A stretch of DNA of 15,537 bases from Pilaira anomala (Eukaryota; Mucoromycota; Mucoromycetes; Mucorales; Mucoraceae). How positions within the stretch are numbered: the first letter of the stretch is position 1; each line of letters opens with the position of its first letter. Positions 8,708-15,537 of the stretch are shown in pieces. A model generated the notes under the pieces. The model was not told the DNA's origin. It ran no database searches and was given only the letters and a program-made list of their open reading frames with translations. The DNA lies in the NCBI GenBank assembly GCA_025716855.1, contig JAIXMQ010000185.1, forward strand, positions 1 through 15,537. The letters are read 5' to 3'. A program made the translations under genes and the position numbers.

Positions 8708-8771
8708 GTAAGTTTAATATAATTATATATAGTCATATACATACACTAATTCACATTTTTTTTAATTCTAG
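8708..8771 (+). other. Intron 5 of the recombinase-like gene
   Basis: It begins GTAAGTTTAA and ends TTAATTCTAG, with a CACTAAT branch-like site. Splicing joins RSAGLN to MYGSLNSFRKNF in frame. Confidence 0.75.
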
Positions 8772-9351
8772 TGTATGGTAGTCTTAATTCGTTCAGAAAA
8801 AATTTCGCCTATTCAATCAACGATCGGTTGTCAAGAACAACGGCTACAACACTCACCGAACATACCATAAATTCAGCCATCATAAAAAATCCTTTTCTGG
8901 ACAATTTAATCCTGCGCTTGATTCAGCCCGCCTGGTACAAACCAGAAGAGTGGTAGGCCGACAGATGACGACAGCAAACTTCTACTTTATTAATGATATG
9001 AAACGCTATTATTTGACTGAAAATGAAATAAGAACTGGTATCAATGGAAACGAGGAGATCATTCTAATAAAGCAAGAAAAAAAGGATTTTATTTAAGCTA
9101 TCCACAAAAAGTCTGGTTTAAAGTCAAAAAGGTTTTGGTCCGATGAAAACAAAATAAAACTGAATGATATCAATACTAGGTATAACAAAAGACGAAGAAA
9201 TATTCAGATTGAACTCATAAGAGCCAAATTCAGGGCATTGAATACTGAGATACGTTTAAATTTGGTTAACAAAATTTTCGAAATGATACTTGATGAAGAT
9301 GCAATTAATACTATCGAAAAAAGGCCTTTAAGAAAACAAGAAGCAGAAAAT

Positions 9352-9415
9352 GGCGATGATGATGACATTTCCAATGGCGATGATGATGACATTTCCAATG
9401 GCGATGATAATGATG
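9352..9415 (+). repeat. 24-bp coding tandem repeat (NGDDDDIS), about 2.7 units
   Basis: GGCGATGATGATGACATTTC plus CAAT is repeated at 9352-9375 and 9376-9399, and in part at 9400-9415. It lies in the acidic tract of the recombinase-like gene. A frame change right after it (near 9420) restores an acidic frame rich in Asp and Glu. Confidence 0.8.
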
Positions 9416-9674
9416 ATATATGATGAAGAAGAACCCAGTAGTGATGAAGAAATGGATAATGGTGATGATATCGAAGAAGCCCAGTATGATGAAGATGATA
9501 CAGAGGATGAAGAAGATGAAAGTGATACTGGAGATGAAGTTTTTTTTCTCATGAATGAAGATGAATTTGAAGAAGATGAATTTGATATTGAAGAAGAAAT
9601 CTCCTATGAAGAAGACCAAGCTGCTGATATTATTCGTAATCAAGGGGATCAACCTGCTGATGCTAATGTGGATT

Positions 9675-9742
9675 GTAAGTACAATACAAATTTTATGTAT
9701 AATCAAAGTAATTCGCACTAATTATTTCATAAATTTTTCTAG
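9675..9742 (+). other. Intron 6 of the recombinase-like gene
   Basis: It begins GTAAGTACAA and ends TTTTTCTAG, with a CACTAAT branch-like site. It joins ADANVD to LTDVNRDALDRRFVDIQNLI in frame. Confidence 0.75.
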
Positions 9743-10485
9743 TAACTGATGTTAATAGAGATGCCTTGGACCGCCGCTTTGTTGATATTCAGAATCTCAT
9801 TGATATTATCCCAAGAACTACTAACTCGCAAGTTTGTCAATGGTGTATAAATCAATTCAAAGCAGCAAAGACTATTATGGAGTTACGAAGTTGGCGACGC
9901 ATCTTTTTAATAGCCAGGCGTCTATTGATTCATGGCCAGACAATGATGATGGGGTTAATGGTAAACATTGTAACAGTGAGGTTTGGGTAAGAAATAGGGT
10001 CACGGAAGCTAGGGTGAAAAAGGTGTATTCGGTGTCCGATCAAGGGTTGTAGGACATTTACTAAGAAAGCTTCGGAACTTCGACTTCATTTGCGCAAGAA
10101 TTATTATAATATCTATGAACCTGATTTAACTCCTGAGAAAAGTATGGAGAAGGTGGTTCAATATTTCCAAGATAATTTCGAATACCAGCTTCCTGAAGAT
10201 GAAATAGAGAGGTTAATAGCAACCAGAAAAAACAAAATTGCTATCACTAAAGCCAACAGAAAACCTTCTTCTAATCAAAAAACTCGACAAAAACCTGTTC
10301 GTCCCATGTCTGCTAAAGTCTCTTTTCCCGCCACTACCTTCATTGATACTCCTTCTCCTCTTAGTAGCAACAGTAGAGCATCCAATACTTGTCGTAGTAG
10401 TAGTAGCCTATACAATATTACTCGTACTCCTACACCTACGTCTAGAACTCCTCCCTATCTTCGTAGAAGCACACGTAAGCAGTAG

Positions 10486-10883
10486 TATTTTTTTTCGTTT
10501 ATTTATCCTTTCCTTTTTTTTTTAAAAAAAAATAGGCGTTTACTTTTATTCTTAATTTTGAAGTCGGGGAAAAGAGTAGTAAAATTATGGATAGCTTTTA
10601 TCTCGATTCATAAAAAGTATAACAAATCACATCATCACGTGATTAAGGTTTTTTATAACTTTTGCATGAAATACACCAATAGGCAGAAGAAATACTTTAT
10701 AGTTTGGTTATATATGATATGTTTATTAAGAAGAAAAGTTTTAAAAATAGGATAAAAAAAAATATAAAAAAATAAATTAAAAAAATGTAAAGAGAAACGA
10801 AAATAAGAAGGGCTAAAAAAAAATCGAAAGATAAAAAAAAATCCGAAAGGAGGATACTTGCCCAGTTATCCTTGATTTCATCT
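10486..10883. other. Gene-free AT-rich spacer
   Basis: The 3' flank of the recombinase-like gene is a T-rich/A-rich stretch (10487-10535), then low-complexity AT-rich DNA. A 65-codon frame at 10558-10755 is Lys/Ile/Tyr-biased with no recognisable motif. A perfect 10-bp palindrome ATCACGTGAT lies near 10634. The last part (10800-10883) may hold out-of-frame sequence of the MULE C-terminus (DEIKDNWASILLS on the minus strand). Confidence 0.5.
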
Positions 10884-11021
10884 CTAGAAAAAATATGAAT
10901 AACTCAATAATACAGTTGCCATATCCCCGGGAAATTGTCTTGGAGATTGATCTGGGTTAATACTACAACTTGGGATATTCCAGACAAAATCTCTTATCAT
11001 TGATGACGCTTCAAGAGTCAC

Positions 11022-11264
11022 TTATTTTTTTTTATTTATTTGCTTCAAGTTAACAACATCAATAGTATATATCTTGTATGAAGTTATTAAAATGTTATAA
11101 TAAACATTTTTCGTTAAATCTATGCCGTCAAAAGAAACAAATGGAAGAACAGAATTCCATAATAACTCGAAATTAGCATCGATAAAGCAGGAGTTGCTAT
11201 GGTTGTCCCAATAGCAAAAAGATGTTTGGATGGCTCTACCATCATTGCATCGTCCTTTCTTGAT
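11022..11264 (-). pseudogene. Possible cysteine-peptidase-like C-terminal extension of the MULE protein
   Basis: An open frame of 80 codons without ATG lies downstream of the MULE core on the same strand. It reads RCNDGRAIQTSFCYWDN and then NSCFIDANFELLWNSVLPF. The N-S-C-F-x-D pattern followed by a Leu-rich helix resembles the catalytic-Cys segment (N-[ST]-C-[YW]-x-D) of OTU/UCH-like peptidase domains found on some fungal transposon proteins. The frame continues past TAA 11022-11024 (VTLEASSMIRDFVWNIPSC) to a TAG at 10884-10886. The coding nature is likely, since it is continuous with the MULE gene; the peptidase idea is tentative. Confidence 0.4.
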
Positions 11265-11939
11265 TTACGGTTTTTATTGCCGTATCAAGGGGCAATACCT
11301 TTGGTGTAAATGCTATTCAACACGGTCCTTCTCTTCTACAAACTTGCAAGAGCAAACGAAGGCTAGTTGCAAGTGGCTTCTTTTTTGGTATCAAGCGATA
11401 CAAGGCGCTATGATACGATTCAATTGCATTGGAGGTTCGAGAATCATGCTGTCTTAAAGACTCTTTCATCAAGAATCTACAGCTTAATATAGTACTGGAA
11501 ATACTTGGCTGAAGCCACCATTGCACCCAGAGACGTGAATTGGGGAATTCTCTAAGTATGTCTTGAACTGTTTCATCAAAAACGACGTCTACAGTAGTTC
11601 TTTGCATATTATAGGTCAAACTTAAAAAATGCTGGGCATTTTCAGGAGATACAACAGCATGGTTGGATACGATTTTCTGGACTGATTGTTTCCAATGCAT
11701 GTAACATCCTTTTAAGAAAGGCATGGCTTGTGCCTTGCTAAAACCAAAAGAAATCAAAAAAGCTTGAAGGAAACCTTCAAGTTGCGCCATGGAGATGTCC
11801 ATTATCATGCCAAGAAAAGATTCTGGCTTAATGGCAAATTTAGCAACTAAAGCCTCAAAATACTGGGCGAATATTGTCATGAACTCAAACCACGTATTAC
11901 TCTGTTTAAACCTTTTTCCCGTATCCTGCACTCAAGTCT

Positions 11940-12346
11940 AAATATTTAGTGACACTTAATCCTGTTACCAGTTTCCAGTTCCAGCTTCCCGCTTTCTGTA
12001 ACTTCCGCTTCAATCTATCAAATATAATCACTCATCTCCGCCCACTCTTGTTAATCTATTATCCCAGCCTATGTTTTCAATCAATCATTCAAATCTTGTC
12101 CCGAATCTCTCCTTGTCACATCATGAATCATCTTTTATTAATAATTTATAATTTAACTTGTCACAAATTTATGTCTTTATTTTTATATAAATAGACATAA
12201 GGTTTTTACTTTAGAAATCCTCATTCAGGATCTTAACATCTTTTCTTGTTTAATAAATCCTATTTATTATTATCTATCCATTATATTATCATCTTGTATC
12301 AAGTTATCTTCCGCCTTCAACTGCCTGCCTCGTCCGTGACAAATAT
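11940..12346 (+). mobile_element. LTR-like insertion (~395 bp) in the MULE gene, with 6-bp direct repeats
   Basis: AAATAT occurs at 11940-11945 and again at 12341-12346. The ~395 bp between them interrupts the MULE coding sequence: ORF blocks abut on both sides, and the insert has no MULE similarity. The insert begins TTAGTGACACTTAATCC and ends CGTCCGTGAC(A). On the plus strand it has TATAAATAG at 12186-12194 followed by AATAAA near 12251, in the order expected for U3-R of a long terminal repeat. No internal retrotransposon sequence or second LTR is seen, so a solo LTR is the simplest reading. A non-autonomous DNA element is the alternative, because the ends are not a clean TG...CA. Confidence 0.5.
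12186..12194 (+). promoter_or_regulatory. TATA box within the LTR-like insertion
   Basis: TATAAATAG, identical to the box upstream of the recombinase-like gene, lies 240 bp into the insertion, 65 bp before an AATAAA. This arrangement is normal for an LTR. Confidence 0.4.
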
Positions 12347-13325
12347 CTCCGTTGTCAAGCTTTTGATTACAGCTTGAAAGATTACTACATGTCTTTGCAT
12401 TACAGGGGCATAAATTACAGTAAAACATAAGTAGTATGTATCACAAACAGCTTTATAAGTAACAACAGTTATCATAGGGTGAGTTTCAAACGGAAGCTTA
12501 CTCATTGTCATCATTGGAGCAGAGAATGTTAAAAAAACTTAGACGAAACTAGCTCTGCAGAATTAATAAAATCAAGAAACTCATCTTCAATTTTAGTGAA
12601 TTCCTCGAACAAGTGGTTGGTTCGAATGTTTAATCCATTTCTAATTCTTGATGCTCTTAACTCATTTTTAACACGATCTTTGTTAATAAGAATATCACTG
12701 ATTTTCTCAATATCTTCATCGGGTGCCACATTTTTACCTCCAGTAATACCGGTAAAGCCAGAGTTAGCAGAAATCGCGTGATGCCACTTAACTAATTCGT
12801 CTACCTTTTCCAGCTGATCTTGCGTCAAATGTTGTTGGGAATAAGAACCATAATCATGGAATATCCCTTTAGTTTTGTTGATGGTATGAGTCATGGTGCA
12901 ATCCATTCGTTTGACACTGAAGTAAAAACGGCTTTTACTATTGCACTTAGTCCATGCTACAAGCTCGTTACAAATAAGACATTTTCTAGTCTTGATTAAT
13001 TCTTCTTTTGTAGGAGGTCTTGTATCGACTTTGTATAAAGTACAGAAGCTGTTCATACATTTAGAGCCCCTTGACAGGTCTTAACAACACGATAATCTTT
13101 TCTATACTCACCTTCTTTCAAGTTGGTCTTCTTTGCGTTGACATGATAAGAGTTATCCACGCTCATTGCCCAACCAATGTTCAAGTCATGATCGACAAAC
13201 TTTTCACCATCATCAGAAAAACGAGCAGGGGAAATCTCAACTTCAGTTTTGGTAGGAAATTGGATAACGAAAAAGGTTCTGAGGATTGGTTTAGGTACGA
13301 CAAGCAATACCAATTGTTGACCCAT

Positions 13326-13528
13326 TTATACCTACAATTCAAGGTCAATTTTTTCAAGACATAATCATTTCATAATAGTAACTAATAACGTGCCACCAGG
13401 CTTAAATCGACTGGAAGCAAAAATTGTTTCAAATCTTTGATTTTCGAAAATTCGGCAGAGTGTAACGTTATAATCCTTTTTAGGAATTTCATGGCGTACG
13501 GTATATATGATTGCCAATATGGATAATA

Positions 13529-13533
<5 letters not shown>
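13326..13533 (-). other. Spacer with a possible unidentified coding remnant
   Basis: On the minus strand an open frame ends at 13365 with IPKKDYNVTLCRIFENQRFE and then FKPGGTLLVTIMK. Its composition is protein-like rather than random AT-rich, but I recognise no family. It lies directly upstream of the MULE start and may be an eroded first exon of it or part of another element. Confidence 0.25.

Positions 13534-13565
<32 letters not shown>
13534..13565 (+). repeat. Poly(A) tract of 32
   Basis: An uninterrupted run of about 32 A separates the MULE region from the downstream transposase copy. Origin unclear: slippage or a retroposition scar. Confidence 0.85.
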
Positions 13566-13568
<3 letters not shown>

Positions 13569-13587
13569 AAACAAAGCAAGCTTTTTA

Positions 13588-15525
13588 TTATTGTAAATCA
13601 GAAGGAATTCTAACTTTTCTGTGGGACAAATATTTTTTTTCAACAAACTTTTTTACTTCTTGAACAACTTCACGGCCGTCACTACATTTGCTGTAGGCCT
13701 CAATGTAGTCCATGGAGCGGCGGAAGTAGCGTTTGATATGAAGCAAATGGCCAGCCTTATCCAAGTACGAGTCGATATTCTTTTCTAAAGATTTAAATGT
13801 GTAATCACATTTTAGTCTTGCTTCCCGTTTTGCGGCACCACAGTACATCTCTATCCAATTACACTCGCAGTGATACTTTGGATAAAGTTCGAAGACATGA
13901 CCAGCATTTTCAATTACTTCTTGTAAAGCTGATTTTTGATTTTTAAAATCACTGCGAGATTCCAAGAAATGCGTGGCGCAACACATATTTGAAGTATGAG
14001 CCATTTTGGACCCACAAGTAAGCTTCCATGGCTTCCCATTAAAATCCTGGTACCATTGTTCTCTTTCCATCAAGATATTTTTAATTCCTTTGAAATACCG
14101 GACTTGCTTGGTTTGAGTGTAACCTTTTCTATCCATTGATTTAATCTCTTTCATGTAAAAAAAAGACTGGTTCATGGTTTCATTGTTGGTCTTCGTAGCA
14201 ACTGTATCACGAAATTGATATTTGCAATCAAGAGGGTAAGCCTTTTCATTTAAAGTCATACGACTTACGACCAGAGCATCATCGGCAAAAACACTATGAT
14301 TTGAACTGTTATCGAAAAGAAAAACAGCTGTACAACCGGGGTGCAAGGCTTCGAAAAGACCAATTGCATTATCCTTGAGTTGCTCAAGCACGTTTTCCGA
14401 GTCCCACCAGCCTTCTCTACTGTCACCAGCTTTGAACAAAGTTCGGGACGACCAGCCTTTGATTCACATTGTTCCATGACAGGGACATTGGAACTCGCTA
14501 ACCATAATGGATGCACCAGTGCCCTTCTTTCTGATGTAGTTTTTGCCTTCCATTAACCACAAGTCCTTCTTTCCATCGTTGGCATAGAATGTGCTCTCAT
14601 CATGTGTAACAAAAACATATTTTTTATCTCCTTCTTTTCAGCCTTCAATTTCCAAAATGTTTTCTTCATTTTCACCGGTGTAGAGCTCCATGTTCTCCAT
14701 GTACCCCATCATTTTTTTGGACCATTCATTACGGTAAATTACTACTCTTCACGCTCATGCCCATCAAAATAAATAGCTTCTTTATTTTACGGTACATGTA
14801 CCCCCATTCATTAAGATACTTGCTTAAGGTAGTTTCACAAACTGATCTGTTTGGAACCCCTAAAATAATGGTACAACCACCTCATCTACGAACTTCTTAA
14901 TGACGACCAAAAAACGTTCTGCTGGTCTTGTCTTGCGAATATTTTCTAAAATCATCATTTTAACATTGGAATCGTTAAGGAAAGATGTTCTCTTAACATG
15001 AGCGCCTTGACAATGATTTGAAAGCTTGCCTTCACTTAAAAACTCTTTGGCCCATCTTACAATAGTTTTGGCACGATAAACAGTGTTACTATCCCTCCAG
15101 AAGACTTCAGCCGCCTTAGATGAGGCTAAGCCAGCTTTCATCCCTTCACGTCTCATTAAAAAATAATAATTGACGGAAGAATAACGAACAAAGTTGTATG
15201 TTTCCGTTTTACTGCCTTCTTGTTTGAAATTCTTAGTTGGTTTTATAAATTCTTGAAGCTTATCAAACATTTCTTCGATCTTGAGTAACTCGATTTCGCT
15301 GCGGCTTAATTCAGGCTCATTTACAGAATTATCACTAAGAATAGGAGCAATAGCAGCTGTAAAATAATTATGAAGCGTATCTTTTTTATTGACAGCTTCT
15401 GCTGCTTTGCGATTTCTCCATAATGTAGTTCTGGAAGTTCCTTTATAAAAAAATGGCCTGTTGCTTTTTTTTGCATTGTAATTGAAAACATCAGCAACTG
15501 ATCTTGTTACATTTAAGGTCTCCAT
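13588..15525 (-). pseudogene. Tc1/mariner-superfamily DDE transposase, nearly full length, decayed (copy 2)
   Basis: From the right: an N-terminal region at 15525-14860 (KGTSRTTLWRNRKAAEA, KKDTLHNYF, a Lys/Arg-rich part), an HTH-like segment at about 14853-14780 (GVPNRSVCETTLSKYLNEWG), FDGHERE, then the catalytic core. Core residues: Asp in VFVTHDESTF (14599-14601), Asp in VFLFDNSSNH (14311-14313) and Glu in CECNWIEMY (13849-13851), giving spacings of about 96 and 154 residues. The C-terminus ends YLSHRKVRIPSDLQ, stop at 13588. Lesions: shifts near 14870 and 14755, TGA at 14638-14640 and 14464-14466. The frame is open to the window edge, so 15525 may not be the true start. The enzyme would cut and paste DNA at TA sites; similar proteins are abundant in basidiomycetes and Mucoromycota, usually left as hypothetical. 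No terminal inverted repeats are visible. Confidence 0.8.
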
Positions 15526-15537
15526 CTCATTGTCAAC

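Larger units (their letters stand above)
7323..10485 (+). pseudogene. Crypton-like tyrosine-recombinase gene, at least 7 exons, several frameshifts
   Basis: Exons fit 7323-7605, 7676-7785, 7866-8164, 8226-8549, 8619-8707, 8772-9674 and 9743-10485. All introns are GT-AG, mostly GTAAG, two with a CTAAT branch-like site, and splicing restores continuous protein. The predicted product is about 900 residues. It has a short charged N-terminus with a Glu run (about residues 38-45), then a recombinase-like core: LTLFTGVR (box I, presumed catalytic Arg, near 8111), KITVVIKIPHLKGR (beta-hairpin Lys region), and NSFRKNFAYSI plus EHTINSAI (box II-like). The HxxR histidine reads Asn, and I cannot place the nucleophilic Tyr (Phe is near its expected site). 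One-base shifts are inferred near 8112, 8435, 8890, 9420, 9866 and 10045, and a TAA stands at 9094-9096. Such enzymes would move DNA by strand exchange in the nucleus. The family call is moderate; the gene structure is firmer. Confidence 0.5.
10884..13325 (-). pseudogene. MULE (Mutator-like) transposase gene, broken and split by an LTR-like insertion
   Basis: Read right to left, five blocks make one gene. (1) 13325-13056: N-terminal region (DDGEKFVDHDLNIGW, EGEYRKDYRVVKTCQG). (2) 13056-12530: zinc-finger-like Cys/His residues (RKCLICNELVAWTKC), then a helical part. (3) 12523-12342: ETHPMITVVTYKAVCDTYYL, the region of the first catalytic Asp. (4) 11936-11320: core with MDISMAQLEGF (candidate second Asp, 11797-11799), the GCYMHWKQSV Cys-His motif and NAIESYHSALY. 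(5) 11264-10884: C-terminal extension. Breaks: shift near 13053, loss of one T in a T7 run near 12530, insertion 11946-12340, stop or shift near 11317, TAA at 11022-11024. MULE transposases cut and paste DNA through a DDE RNase-H fold. The family call rests on the core block. Confidence 0.75.

Noticed and set aside
9204..9718. Minus-strand frames rich in Ser, Ile, His and Phe
   Set aside because: They are mirror images of the GAT/GAA repeats that encode the acidic tract on the plus strand.
10558..10755. 65-codon plus-strand frame
   Set aside because: Low-complexity Lys/Ile/Tyr composition, no motif, and AT-rich context; consistent with chance.
11230..11457. Plus-strand frame opposite the MULE gene
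   Set aside because: It overlaps the MULE core on the other strand, which has clear family motifs.
11949..12194. 81-codon plus-strand frame within the LTR-like insertion
   Set aside because: Leu/Phe/Ser-biased frame in non-coding sequence that also contains the TATA box; no motif.

Overview
The window looks like a transposon graveyard from a filamentous fungus, most likely an early-diverging one (Mucoromycota, Mucorales-like). The reasons are short introns of about 60-80 bp with GTAAG/TAG borders, AT-rich intergenic DNA, an L1-type LINE with two zinc knuckles, and DDE transposases of a kind common in mucoralean and basidiomycete genomes. The host assignment is inference. I found no host housekeeping gene, rRNA, tRNA or CRISPR array. 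Almost every coding segment belongs to a mobile element, and all but the 42-codon ORF carry at least one visible lesion.

Layout from left to right. Positions 105-3616 (minus) hold a LINE with a zinc-knuckle ORF1 and an endonuclease/reverse-transcriptase ORF2. It is cut off inside the RT domain at one end and at the ORF1 start codon at the other. Positions 3619-3961 hold an inverted pair of short tandem repeats around a 42-codon ORF. Next to it, 3982-4458 (minus) is the C-terminal third of a Tc1/mariner-superfamily transposase. Positions 4514-7109 form a separate 2.6 kb Tc1/mariner-type element with 32-bp terminal inverted repeats and TA on both sides. Only the last ~100 codons of its transposase survive, and the rest is AT-rich, tandem-repeat-rich, non-coding DNA.

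Positions 7323-10485 (plus) hold the most unusual gene: at least seven exons, a Crypton-like tyrosine-recombinase domain, a long acidic tract and an unrecognised C-terminal region. It has a TATA box and three copies of a short upstream repeat, and is damaged by about six single-base shifts or stops. Positions 10884-13325 (minus) hold a broken MULE transposase with a zinc-finger-like N-terminus and a possible cysteine-peptidase-like C-terminus, split by a ~395 bp LTR-like insertion flanked by a 6-bp direct repeat. Positions 13588-15525 (minus) hold a second, nearly full-length but decayed, copy of the mariner-superfamily transposase, with D, D and E visible and an exceptionally long D2-E spacing.

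The elements do not form a joint pathway. What unites them is nesting (LTR in MULE; mariner next to or inside an older transposase copy; LINE broken at both ends) and decay mainly by one-base indels, often in homopolymers. The best candidates for something undescribed are the multi-exon tyrosine-recombinase gene and the long-spacing DDE transposase.
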